Shown: positions 27,555 to 36,310 of the stretch, one piece after another
How the letters are laid out: each line of letters begins with the position of its first letter
Numbering within the stretch: position 1 is the first letter of the stretch
DNA from: Aurantiochytrium sp. KH105
Lineage: Eukaryota > Sar > Bigyra > Thraustochytrida > Thraustochytriidae
Assembly (NCBI GenBank): GCA_003116975.1
Contig: BGKB01000016.1
Coordinates: forward strand, 251,127 to 315,126
Direction of reading: 5' to 3'
DNA: 64,000 bases
Made by a program: the position numbers and the translations under genes
The notes under the pieces: model-generated
Database searches by the model: none
Told to the model about the DNA's origin: nothing
What the model saw: the letters and a program-made list of their open reading frames with translations, nothing else

Positions 27555-29669
27555 TCAGGCGAGAGTCTCCTCAAGCTTATACTCGGAGACAAAGTCCTTG
27601 GGAATGGAATCCTTTTGCTCCTCGAGCACCTTGGGGCCCTTTTCGTGTTCCTTGAGTGCCGCAATAGTTTTCTTGAAGAGCATACCGATAATGTGGTTGG
27701 ACTCCTCCTTCATCTTCTCGGTAAAAGCAGGGAAGTCGGCGAGCTTGAGCACGTCCTCAACAAAGAGGTGCGCCAAAAGGGTACCGTAGTGCTGGACACA
27801 GAGTGGACTATCCATGCTCTCATCAGCCATGAACTCGAAGCGAGCGTCAAGGCCAGCGACAAAGTCGTCGTGCGTGAGAAACGACATTTCCTTGTGAAGG
27901 TGCACGAGAGCGTCCGGGATGTGACGACGTTCTGCGTCCTTCTTCTCGACGATCATGTAGCAAGCCTGCTTGATGACAAAAAGCTTGAGTTCCTCCTCGG
28001 ACTCGACCTGAGGAATGAGCTCCTTGAAGGACTCCGAGAGCTCGGAGGTCATGTTCAGGTGCACGTACTCCTCGAGAGCACCGCGAACCTTGTTTTCCAT
28101 GGTCTCTGTATCGATGGCAGGAACCTTGCGCTTGGCAGGCTGGGCGGACTGGCCCGCAGGGGCGCCCTGGCCGCCAGCGCCGGGGCGCAAAGGACCAGAG
28201 CCGCCCATGCGACCAGGAGCAAAGCGACCGCTGGCGCGACCCGCGCCACCCAGAGCAGGAGGCTTTTGCAACCCAGCACCAGCGCTGGCGCCAGGGCGAA
28301 AGGACCCGGCCGCGCCCCCCGGGCGCATGGAGCCAGCACCGGCGCGAAGGCCGCCGCCACCGAGAGCGGCGCCTCCGGCAGGACGAGCGCCACCAACCTT
28401 GGCAGCACCGCCGCCGCCGCCACCAATCTTGTATCCCTGCGAGGAGCCCATCGCGGAACCCTTCGCGACCTGCTGAATCATAGGGCCATTGCTGGCAGCG
28501 TTAGAAAAGTTGCCACGCGCGGATCCGCGGTCGCGGCCGAACGAGCCACCGCCGCGAGCAGGTGGTGCGCCGCGGGCGCCGCCGCCACGTGCGGTCTGAC
28601 GAGCCTTTTCTTGCTCCTCACGTGCCGCGTCCTTGTGGACATCCTCAATCTTCTTGGCCTTGAGTTCCTCGCGGCGAGCTTGCCACTTGTTCTCGCGGAG
28701 CTCAATAACATCCATAATCATGAAGCGGTAACGCGCGTCGAGGTCCTTGTTGCCGGCGATACGACGCAGCTTGGCAAAGTACTCGTCGACGAGCTGCTTC
28801 GTACGCGGGACAGGACTGGAGTCGAGCGTGCTGCCAATTGTGGTGAGAAGACGGCAGAGACATTCGAGGTCTTCCTCCTCGGGAATCTCCTGCTTGGGGT
28901 TGAGGATCTTGATAATGCACGAGTGCATGACCTTTTCGGTGAGAATCTTCTTTTTGAAGAGCTCGCCAATGAATTGAATGTTACCGAGCACCTTTCGCTT
29001 GATCTTGAGCGACTCGTACTTGGCATCGGAATACTTGATCTGCGCCTCTGCCTTTTTGGCCTTATCGGTCTCGTTCATGTAGAGGTTCTTCATTTCCTCC
29101 ACAAGGGCCTCGGATTCTTGAATCTGGGTCTCCTTTTCGAACTCTTCCTGACACTTGTTAAGAAGGATGCGCTTAAAGTCGGTCATCTTGGCCGCCATTT
29201 CGAGCGCCTTCTCCTCGGAATCGTACGGGCCCACAAGGCGAGTCTCGTCGGGCTCGTTCTCGTCGTCAGACGCGGTAAAATAGTACTTTCCATCCCTCTC
29301 CTTGGTCTCTACAAAGTCCCACTGGTGATTTTTGCCCTTGCTCTCGACGATGACCCTGCACAGGTCCGCGTAGAGCTCGCCGAACTTGGACTCGGAAAGA
29401 GCCTTGTCGAAGATGGCAGCCATGGTCTCCTTGAGCATTTTCACGCTCTTCATGGGAATTTCGAGCATCTGCTTCGAGAGACGGTCGAACTTTTCCAGGG
29501 TGAGCTTGTTGAGAATACCGTTCACCTTCTTGATGGTGGCCTCGAGTTCGCTGCCTGCGGGTTTGGCCTTCCAGCCCTTCTCGGAGGTCTTGAGCGGCGC
29601 AACGCGCATGCCAGCGTTGGGCGGCGGCGGCAAAGGCCGTCCACCGGGTCCGAGAGGCGGGCCGCGCGG
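27555..29669 (-). CDS. eIF4G-type translation initiation factor (5' end lost in gap)
   Basis: The frame is open into the assembly gap, so the N-terminus is missing; about 704 residues are visible. A MIF4G domain begins with VNGILNKLTLEKFDRLSKQML and runs ~230 residues (KFGELYADLCRVI, FIGELFKKKILTEKVMHSCI, CLCRLLTTIGSTLD). A Gly/Arg/Ala-rich linker of ~150 residues follows (RGG and GGGG runs). An MA3 domain then runs ~130 residues (LEEYVHLNMTSELSESFKEL, ACYMIVEKKD). No W2 domain follows, so the layout resembles plant eIFiso4G or the core of eIF4G. MIF4G binds eIF4A and RNA during cap-dependent initiation. The upstream part visible before the gap is Pro/Gly-rich; an eIF4E-binding site, if any, would be in or beyond the gap. 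Confidence 0.9.
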   Translation of the reverse strand, partial: PRGPPLGPGGRPLPPPPNAGMRVAPLKTSEKGWKAKPAGSELEATIKKVNGILNKLTLEKFDRLSKQMLEIPMKSVKMLKETMAAIFDKALSESKFGELYADLCRVIVESKGKNHQWDFVETKERDGKYYFTASDDENEPDETRLVGPYDSEEKALEMAAKMTDFKRILLNKCQEEFEKETQIQESEALVEEMKNLYMNETDKAKKAEAQIKYSDAKYESLKIKRKVLGNIQFIGELFKKKILTEKVMHSCIIKILNPKQEIPEEEDLECLCRLLTTIGSTLDSSPVPRTKQLVDEYFAKLRRIAGNKDLDARYRFMIMDVIELRENKWQARREELKAKKIEDVHKDAAREEQEKARQTARGGGARGAPPARGGGSFGRDRGSARGNFSNAASNGPMIQQVAKGSAMGSSQGYKIGGGGGGAAKVGGARPAGGAALGGGGLRAGAGSMRPGGAAGSFRPGASAGAGLQKPPALGGAGRASGRFAPGRMGGSGPLRPGAGGQGAPAGQSAQPAKRKVPAIDTETMENKVRGALEEYVHLNMTSELSESFKELIPQVESEEELKLFVIKQACYMIVEKKDAERRHIPDALVHLHKEMSFLTHDDFVAGLDARFEFMADESMDSPLCVQHYGTLLAHLFVEDVLKLADFPAFTEKMKEESNHIIGMLFKKTIAALKEHEKGPKVLEEQKDSIPKDFVSEYKLEETLA

Positions 29670-29670
29670 G

Positions 29671-30101
29671 NNNNNNNNNNNNNNNNNNNNNNNNNNNNNN
29701 NNNNNNNNNNNNNNNNNNNNNNNNNNNNNNNNNNNNNNNNNNNNNNNNNNNNNNNNNNNNNNNNNNNNNNNNNNNNNNNNNNNNNNNNNNNNNNNNNNNN
29801 NNNNNNNNNNNNNNNNNNNNNNNNNNNNNNNNNNNNNNNNNNNNNNNNNNNNNNNNNNNNNNNNNNNNNNNNNNNNNNNNNNNNNNNNNNNNNNNNNNNN
29901 NNNNNNNNNNNNNNNNNNNNNNNNNNNNNNNNNNNNNNNNNNNNNNNNNNNNNNNNNNNNNNNNNNNNNNNNNNNNNNNNNNNNNNNNNNNNNNNNNNNN
30001 NNNNNNNNNNNNNNNNNNNNNNNNNNNNNNNNNNNNNNNNNNNNNNNNNNNNNNNNNNNNNNNNNNNNNNNNNNNNNNNNNNNNNNNNNNNNNNNNNNNN
30101 N
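29671..30101. other. Assembly gap (431 N)
   Basis: Unresolved bases flanked on both sides by extremely GC-rich sequence. The 5' end of the eIF4G-type gene lies in or beyond it. The true length is unknown. Confidence 0.99.
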
Positions 30102-30505
30102 GGGGCCTTCTGCCTCGCTCCTGTCGCTGCGCTGCCTCGGCGGGCGGCGGCGGTGCTGCTGCTGGTGGCCGGCCTCGCCTAGCTTGGCTGGCTGGCTGGC
30201 GGGCGGCGACTGGCGGCCGCTCGCTCGCTCGCTCCGCGATGCGATGCGACGCGATGCGGCGCGGCGCGGCGCGGCGCGGGCGGGGCGGGGCGGCGCGGGC
30301 GGGAGCGCGGGCGCTCTCGCAGCCGACTCCGCGCGGGGTCCTTCGGGCGTGGCCCCGGTCGATCGCTCGATCGACGCGACCGCGACCGGCGGAGGAATTG
30401 AATTTATCTGCTCTCCTCCCCCTCTCTCTGCTTCCGCCTAGTTAGAAGACAGACAGACTCGGAGAGAGACACGGGAGAAGGCGCCTCCGCCTCTCTGTCG
30501 CCGCG

Positions 30506-30810
30506 GCGATAGCGCACTTGCCGCGCGCGCCGCAAGTGGGCTATCGCGGCATTCCCCACTTGCGGCCACGCCGCCCACTCGGCCGCCGCCGCCGCCGCCG
30601 CCGCCACGAATCGGCCGCTCTTGCGGCGCCGCGCCGCAAGTGCGGAGTTTCGCCGCGCACACTGGGCTATCGCGCGCTGCAAGTCGGGCTTTCGTTTCTC
30701 CCGCGCAACCTGGACACCCGCCCAGTGGCGGAGAGGCGCGCCGCCCGCGCGCATTCTCCACTTGCGAAGGCCACATTCTCCACTTGCGCGGAGGTATTCT
30801 ACACTTGCGG
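30506..30810. promoter_or_regulatory. Cluster of CGCAAGTGG elements, both orientations
   Basis: Copies at 30506-30525 (reverse), 30531-30549 (forward, CGCAAGTGGGCTATCGCGG), 30554-30567 (reverse), 30633-30645 (forward), 30676-30694 (forward variant) and three reverse copies of the form CATTCTCCACTTGCG at 30752, 30774 and 30795 (the last TATTCTACACTTGCG), spaced 22 and 21 bases. The element recurs at two other gene starts. Regulatory role is inferred. Confidence 0.55.
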
Positions 30811-31123
30811 CCGCCGCCGGGAATCTACCATGGCCTCTAGTGGCCACCGCCTGGATCTATCTAACGACCGCCGCCGGGAGCGAGCCACGCGCGAGCCCGA
30901 GACCCGCGCCGCCCGCCGCGACGCTGCGTGAACGGCGGCGCGGAGGAGACCACGACCCCTTTGCTCTTGGCTCTCGTCAAGTTATGTGCTGTTCTCCGCG
31001 AGTCTGCGAGAGCCCAAGGCAGGCGGGATCGGGCAGAGAGCGCCGTCATGCCATGATGCGCGGGCGGCGGGTTCTTGCGAGACGGAAGAGAGCGTTGCGC
31101 GCGGGGCCTCCACAAGGGCGGCT

Positions 31124-31182
31124 AAAAGTGGAGAATGGAGACGAGCAAGTGGATAATGCGCGCGCAGCAAGTGGAGCAAATG
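31124..31182. promoter_or_regulatory. Three phased AAGTGG elements upstream of RPA12
   Basis: AAGTGG cores at 31126, 31147 and 31169, spacing 21 and 22 bases, as AAGTGGAGAATG, AAGTGGATAATG and AAGTGGAGCAAATG. They are the forward counterparts of the reverse triplet at 30752-30810. They lie about 400-450 bases upstream of the RPA12 ATG. Confidence 0.55.
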
Positions 31183-31571
31183 ACTGGCCGTGAAGCCTGT
31201 GAAAGAGGGGCGAGAGCCGCACTCACTCGGGATAGGGGCTTCCGAGGAATACCTAGGGGAAAGTATAGCATGTGAACGGTCCTTCATACATGAGATGGCG
31301 GTTGGATGACGATCCGGAGAAGGGGCGGTAAAGGCGGGTTCTAGTCCGTGGGAGCTCGCGCATAAGCAGGCGGCCGCAACGAGGCTGTGTGGCCACGGCG
31401 CGACACAGAACCAGCAGCAACAGCAGCAGAGCAGCGAGGACGACCGCGCGCGCGGCTGCAGTTGCTTGAGCGCGGCGAACGCAGCACGGTCCTCGCGGAC
31501 GAGAGGCTGGGCTTTTCATTCCGTTGGCTCGTCTCGTGGCTGGCTGGCCGGTGTTAGCAGCCGTACAGAAG

Positions 31572-31967
31572 ATGGCGGACCCTCTCGCGACACGCACGAG
31601 CTTTTGCGACCGCTGCGGTACGCTGCTCGCGACGCCCAACTCAGATACCGTCACGTGCGTGTGCTGCGGCCGCACGTGCTGCTATGGTGACCTCGATAGC
31701 CGAAACTTGAAAATCAGGACCTTTGCAGAGGCCCAAACAGACCCCAAGTGGGCCAAGCGCTTCATCGCCCAACGCGATGGTCTGCAGACGGACAACGGCA
31801 GGTTCGATACAGCCACACAGCAGCGCGCCGAAGTCGACGAGACGTGCCCCAAATGCGGGCACGGCAAGGCCACCTTTTACACCATGCAGCTGCGCTCGGT
31901 TGATGAAGGTCAGACCGTGTTTTACGATTGTCTCAAATGTGCCCACACGTGGAGCCAGAACAACTGA
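31572..31967 (+). CDS. RPA12: RNA polymerase I subunit RPA12
   Basis: A 131-residue two-zinc-ribbon protein. The N-terminal ribbon has CDRCG at residues 11-15 and CVCCGRTC further on. The C-terminal TFIIS-type ribbon has CPKCGHGKATFYTMQLRSVDEG and ends FYDCLKCAHTWSQNN. The RSxDEG acidic hairpin, whose Asp-Glu pair drives transcript cleavage, is intact, and full length matches the ~125-residue family size. RPA12 (A12.2, ZNRD1) assists RNA cleavage and termination in rRNA synthesis. The RPB9 and RPC11 paralogues are possible, but the N-terminal ribbon and the hairpin fit RPA12 best. I chose ATG 31572 because the extra frame upstream is unlike the family. Confidence 0.9.
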   Translation: MADPLATRTSFCDRCGTLLATPNSDTVTCVCCGRTCCYGDLDSRNLKIRTFAEAQTDPKWAKRFIAQRDGLQTDNGRFDTATQQRAEVDETCPKCGHGKATFYTMQLRSVDEGQTVFYDCLKCAHTWSQNN

Positions 31968-32507
31968 TCAGGGGATCCAAAACGTATATTGGCTGCAGCG
32001 GAGCCTGCGCCACGATATCGTAAAATGCTGTGCTCTTAAAATGCCCGCAGAATACGAGATCGATTGACTAGAAAAAGAAAACCTCTTATGTAAACATGTA
32101 GCGACCTATGACCGTGGCCCATTGTTATTCGTCTCAAGAAGGACTTTGTCCCTGGTTTTTGCGCGTAAAACGTAGACCAACCATCTCTTTCTTGCACACA
32201 ATTGCACACAAGCGAAAAGTAAAAGCATGGTTCACTCGTGACGCGTACTTTTTTTTTTTTTCTACATTTACAAATTCTTTACGTTTCGAGTTTCACACGG
32301 AAATAAGAAAGCTCCGATGATTGGACTTTGTTGGCAGAGAACAGTGACAAAGCTCGCCTTGGGCTAAATATATCCGCGAGCGTGTGAAAATCATGTTCAC
32401 TCGATCGCGTCGGCTACTTTGTCACCCACCCACCCAGCCAGCCAAGCAGCCAGGCATTCCACTCTCCTCTTTTTCAAAAGATCAGAACCTTGGTCACTGA
32501 CTTGGTC
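31968..32507. other. Convergent 3' intergenic region
   Basis: AT-rich 3' flanks of RPA12 and SEH1, with a T-run near 32250-32263 and a CCCA/GCCA tandem at about 32424-32452. No gene seen. Confidence 0.5.
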
Positions 32508-33533
32508 TCACTTGAGCGACTCTTCTGCAACGAGATCCCAAGAATTAGCAAAATTCTTGCGCCAAAGACGAATGACACCGTCATCTCCCGAGGTCGCCAA
32601 GACCGTGCCGGTGACATTCCACTCGCAACGCCATGCCTCGCTCTTGGTATCTAGTTCAGCTTCTTTCGTAAAGGTATCGTACTTTGAGGTTTCTGGGTTC
32701 CACACCAGTTTCCAAATCTCGACAGTTTCGCAGTTAGAACGTGCGGCGGCGATAAGATGGTAGCTACGACCCAGGTTAGGCGCCCAACACACGTCGTTGA
32801 TTGCGCCGCCGCTGCCGCTTGCCGACTCGACCTCGTGGATCATTTCCCAGCGGCGCGTCGCGTTGCTGCGGGCCCAGACAATGATACGGTTTGTGTTTCC
32901 GACCACGAGCATTTGCTGATCAAAACGAGATTGATTCCAAGAAATGCTCGTGGTATCCGAGGCTCTGTCGCCGCGCACCTTTTCCGAGCTTGCCTTGAAC
33001 TTTTCGCTCATGGACCATGTATCGAGGTTCATGACGTCCTCAGCCGTGTACAGACGCACGACGCCATCCGTGGAGCACGTGGCAAGGCAGAGGCCAAAGT
33101 GTCTCGGTGCGAACTGCATGTCATTGACGGATTCGCGACCGTCTCCCTTGAGTTTCGCGGACTGTTTCCAATTCGATTCTGCGGCTGCCTGGCCCGCGCT
33201 GGCCCCAGTGCCTGTGCCGGCAGCATCCTCGCCCGAGCCAGCTTCCTTGCGCTTGGGAGGCGCATCGAGTTCTTCCCAAATGATAATTTGCTGATCGAAC
33301 GAGCACGACGCGAGGACTTGGCCGAATTCGGGGTGCGCCCAGGCAAGTTTCCAGACTGCGCCGCGATGGCCTGGAAGCTCTGCGTCGCACTGCCACCCTC
33401 CAGAGGCGGTCTCGCTCCATATTTTGATCTTGTGATCCGAGCTGCACGTGGCTAGCCGCGTGCCGTAATGATCATATGCGACGTCGTGCATGAAGTCTTC
33501 ATGGTTATTCGCGAACGTGCTCACCTGCCGCAT
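32508..33533 (-). CDS. SEH1: Nucleoporin SEH1 (WD40)
   Basis: A 341-residue WD40 protein matching Seh1 from its first residues: NHEDFMHDVAYDHYGTRLATCSSDHKIKIW, then WKLAWAHPEFGQVLASCSFDQQIIIWEE, SVNDMQFAPRHFGLCLATCSTDGVVRLY, INDVCWAPNLGRSYHLIAAA and a final CEWNVTGTVLATSGDDGVIRLWR. Seh1 is in the Y (Nup107-160) complex of the nuclear pore and in the GATOR2/SEA complex that signals amino acids to TORC1. It has six blades and borrows a seventh from Nup85 or Mios. An Ala/Gly-rich insert at ~98-120 between blades 2 and 3 is unusual. Start ATG 33531-33533. Confidence 0.93.
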   Translation of the reverse strand: MRQVSTFANNHEDFMHDVAYDHYGTRLATCSSDHKIKIWSETASGGWQCDAELPGHRGAVWKLAWAHPEFGQVLASCSFDQQIIIWEELDAPPKRKEAGSGEDAAGTGTGASAGQAAAESNWKQSAKLKGDGRESVNDMQFAPRHFGLCLATCSTDGVVRLYTAEDVMNLDTWSMSEKFKASSEKVRGDRASDTTSISWNQSRFDQQMLVVGNTNRIIVWARSNATRRWEMIHEVESASGSGGAINDVCWAPNLGRSYHLIAAARSNCETVEIWKLVWNPETSKYDTFTKEAELDTKSEAWRCEWNVTGTVLATSGDDGVIRLWRKNFANSWDLVAEESLK

Positions 33534-33751
33534 CGTGACCGTGTTGTGCTCTTGCAGGTCAGGACGGCAGAATACAGTTCAAGTCACGTGCGCGTGCGCG
33601 TGCGCGTGCACAGTCGCTTGGTACGGCCGGTCGTGCGTGCGGGCGTGCGGGCGGGCGCGAGAGCAGTCTTTGCAGCGTATCTTTCGTCGACGTTAGCGCT
33701 CGCGCGGACACGCTAGCCCTTCCCCGTCGCCTCACCTCGTGAGCACGCTTC

Positions 33752-33785
33752 GTGCAGTGCAGTGCAGTGCAGTGCAGTGCAGTGC
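33752..33785. repeat. (GTGCA)n pentanucleotide repeat
   Basis: About six and a half perfect copies of GTGCA upstream of SEH1. Confidence 0.95.
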
Positions 33786-34123
33786 CTTCTCTACGTGAGC
33801 GCTTTCTGGTCGTCTGCGCGGCCCCAAGCCCTGGCCCTGGCCCTCGATGCGTGCGCGCAAAGACTCGTCTGCCTTCGAAGAAGTAGATCAGGACCTTGCC
33901 TCGTCGCAGTGTGCTCTGCAAGTTGCCTATATCCCCTACCCCGCCCTTTCTACCCCCTTTTCTCCACTGTAGCGCCCCCCTTTACCCCACTTGCCGCCCT
34001 CCCCCCTTCTCACCCCTCCTTCCCCCCCATCGACGGCGAACCCCTCCCGACGGCGAACCCGTGCGCGGCGCGGCGCGTCCGTTCCCAATACGGCCCATCC
34101 CCGCCCTGCTTCCCGCACCTTCT

Positions 34124-34136
34124 AAACCCTAACCCT
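34124..34136 (+). promoter_or_regulatory. Telo-box-like element AAACCCTAACCCT
   Basis: It contains AAACCCTAA, the plant telo-box found upstream of many ribosomal-protein genes, followed by one more CCCT. It lies about 670 bases before the uL22 ATG. Function here is inferred. Confidence 0.35.
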
Positions 34137-34480
34137 GGCCCGGATAGGCCGGCGCGCGGGTGGCGGCGCCGGGCGCGGGGCAGTTTGCGCCCGCAGCGGT
34201 CGCAAAGGCGCGAGGCGAGGGGTAGCAGGGGCGGGAGGGGGGGAGAGGGGAGCGGAGCAGGGGGGGAAGCAGAGGCGGAGCAGGAGGGAGACGGGAGCGG
34301 CGGCCACCAGAATTCATTGGGTCTGAGCCAGCGCGACAGCGGGTACGTGACGTGCGAGCGCGGCGCGGGCGGCGCGCGAGGGAGGGAGCGCGCGAGGGAG
34401 GCGGCGCGAGGACGCGCGGCGCGAAGGCAGGCAGGCAGGCAGCCGCCGCGAGGAGGCGGGATGCTGCTGCGCGGACGCGA

Positions 34481-34509
34481 GATGGTGGATGGATGGATGG
34501 ATGGATGAA
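34481..34509. repeat. (GGAT)n tetranucleotide repeat
   Basis: About five to six copies of GGAT in the uL22 upstream region. Confidence 0.9.
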
Positions 34510-34804
34510 TGAGCGCACGCAGACGCGGCGCGGCGCGGCGCGCGGCTGGAGCTCGCGGCGGGCCGGTCTGCGTGCGTGCGTGCGAGAGGAGAGGAGAGGA
34601 GGCGAGGAAAGCCGAGGCGGCCTGGCGGTCGGGCCGGTCGTACTGGGCCGGAAGAGGAGAGAGACAGGGATGACGAGCTCGAGTGCTGTTGCAGCAGCGC
34701 GTGTGCTCTGGCGAGTCCATGCACGTCAAGCCAAGACAGAGAAAGACTAACTTTGGAGACATGGACGTGATCCACACAGAGACGCTACCACCTATTTTTT
34801 CACA

Positions 34805-35392
34805 ATGGGCCGCTCCTCCAAGTACTCCGTCGATGACGACAAATTCGACCCCTCGACCTCGTGCAAGGCACGGGCGTCGCAGCTCCGCACGCACTTCAAG
34901 AAGATGATCAACGTCGGTCGCTTCATCCGCGGCATGAAGATTGATAACGCTATCGCCTACCTTGAGCAGGTCCTCGAGAAGGAGCGCGCTATTCCCTTCA
35001 AGCAGCACCGTGCTGGCTGCGGCCGCCACGCCCAGGCTAAGATCATCAACGCCCCTGGTGATCAGGTCGGCTGGCCCGTCAAGTCGGTCAAGTTTATGCT
35101 CGACCTTCTTGCCAACCTCCGTGCCAACGCCGAGAGCAAGGACCTCGACATTGACAACCTGTACATTCGTCACGTGCAGGTCAACCAGGCTATCAAGATG
35201 CGCCGCCGCACTTTCCGCGCACACGGTCGCATTGGCCCCTACATGCGCAACCCCTGCCACGTCGAGCTTGTCGCCGCGGTCAAGGGTGAGCCTGTTGAGA
35301 AGGAGAAGCGACCGGAGCCCCTCCTGACCCGCAAGCGCATGGCCCAGCTCCGCCGCGCCAAGGTCCCCATTGGCGGTGGTGTCGACGAGTAA
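34805..35392 (+). CDS. RPL17: 60S ribosomal protein uL22 (L17)
   Basis: A 195-residue uL22 protein: KARASQLRTHFKKM, IKGM-like FIRGMKIDNAIAYLEQVL, PFKQHRAGCGRHAQAK, WPVKSVKFMLDLLANLRANAE, HVQVNQAIKMRRRTFRAHGRI and PYMRNPCHVEL are in family order. uL22 sits near the polypeptide exit tunnel; the MRRRTYRAHGRI block forms the tunnel hairpin. The C-terminal 45 residues are a basic tail. Length fits eukaryotic L17 (about 180). Codons are strongly biased to C/G endings with GTC, CTC, CGC, as expected of a highly expressed gene. Start ATG 34805 is preceded by a CACA context. Confidence 0.97.
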   Translation: MGRSSKYSVDDDKFDPSTSCKARASQLRTHFKKMINVGRFIRGMKIDNAIAYLEQVLEKERAIPFKQHRAGCGRHAQAKIINAPGDQVGWPVKSVKFMLDLLANLRANAESKDLDIDNLYIRHVQVNQAIKMRRRTFRAHGRIGPYMRNPCHVELVAAVKGEPVEKEKRPEPLLTRKRMAQLRRAKVPIGGGVDE

Positions 35393-36310
35393 ACCTCGTT
35401 GTTGCCACATTCACACTCTCTCACTTTAGCTACTTTTTTCTCCCCTTATAACTAACTAGCTGGAGCGAGCGGGCGATCGTTTGGATTCCTTGATTTCTTT
35501 TTACCCCGTCATTGATGAAGAAGCTTTGCGCGAGATCTTTTGTTGAAAGTTATAATTTGGAAACAGGGACACGAGAGACCCTTGGTCGTGCGCTCGGTAG
35601 CAATTAGGTCTATGCCAAAGTTCTGTGATGCTTGTAGTCGGAGGAGAGAGAAGAAATCGAAGCCTCTCGTTTGCTATTTTTCGCAATGTTTGGCGTATGT
35701 TCCCTTATTCCACTGTCATTCCCTCAGAAACTGCTCTCTTGCATCGCAAGCAGTCGGTGAGCTTGAGTTAAATGGGAAATGATGCTCAAAGCATCCATGA
35801 CAAGTTCAAGCTCAAGAATCTGCAACCCGGCTACGTGTAATGCGCGAAGAGCAGACTTGGATATTTTGCATAATCAAAAAACAATTTGCAAGATATTGGT
35901 CCAACGACAACCTCAAAATAAGAACTGAAACGCCTCCTCGATGACAAACTAGTACTTTGTATGCAGGCCTCGCAGAATGGCGTCTCCCTTCCGCGGAGGT
36001 GCGAAAAGACAAAAGCATCAACAGTCAAGTCATGGGAGAACGCGAATATTGAAAATCAACTCTCGCGCACAACACTCATCTTCTTCCTACGTACAGACGG
36101 GCCGTCACAAACGTAGAGAGAACTTGACCACCCATGGCCGTCCAAGGCCATTCAAGGCGGCTAAATCCAGAAGAGGAAAAGCCCTGCAATTTACAAAACA
36201 AAACATGATGAAAACGACGTCATCAAAACAAAAAAAGTTTGTAGTTTGTGCTTTTAGATCGTGTGTAATGTGCGACAGGAAAGAGCAACAGATAGTAACA
36301 GCAAACAGAT
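35393..36310. other. Convergent 3' intergenic region
   Basis: About 900 bases of AT-richer DNA between the ends of the uL22 and EGF-repeat genes. Frames here are short and lysine- or serine-rich by base composition. I see no gene or RNA. Confidence 0.5.

Larger units (their letters stand above)
30102..31571. other. Divergent promoter region, low complexity
   Basis: Extremely GC-rich, with GCGAT/GCGGC runs (30237-30300) and a CCG run (30583-30605). It contains two clusters of the CGCAAGTGG element and the 5' leader of RPA12. Frames across it are low complexity; I see no gene. Confidence 0.5.
33534..34804. other. Divergent promoter region between SEH1 and uL22
   Basis: Over 1.2 kb of low-complexity GC- and C-rich sequence. 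It contains a GTGCGC tract near 33588-33616, a GTGCA pentamer array, C-rich blocks at 33940-34040, a telo-box-like AAACCCTAACCCT and a GGAT tetramer run. Long antisense frames across it are low complexity. No gene seen. Confidence 0.55.

Noticed and set aside
27615..30182. 855-codon plus-strand frame across the eIF4G-type gene and the N gap
   Set aside because: It is antisense to a clear MIF4G/MA3 gene and is partly translated from unknown bases.
34124..34136. Interstitial telomere remnant
   Set aside because: Only about two CCCTAA-type units; too short to call telomeric. Kept instead as a telo-box-like element.
33762..34508. 248-codon plus-strand frame in the SEH1/uL22 interval
   Set aside because: Made of C-rich and G-rich runs; composition rather than protein-like.
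34010..35410. 466-codon minus-strand frame over uL22
   Set aside because: Antisense to a clear ribosomal protein with strong codon bias; the rest is low complexity.
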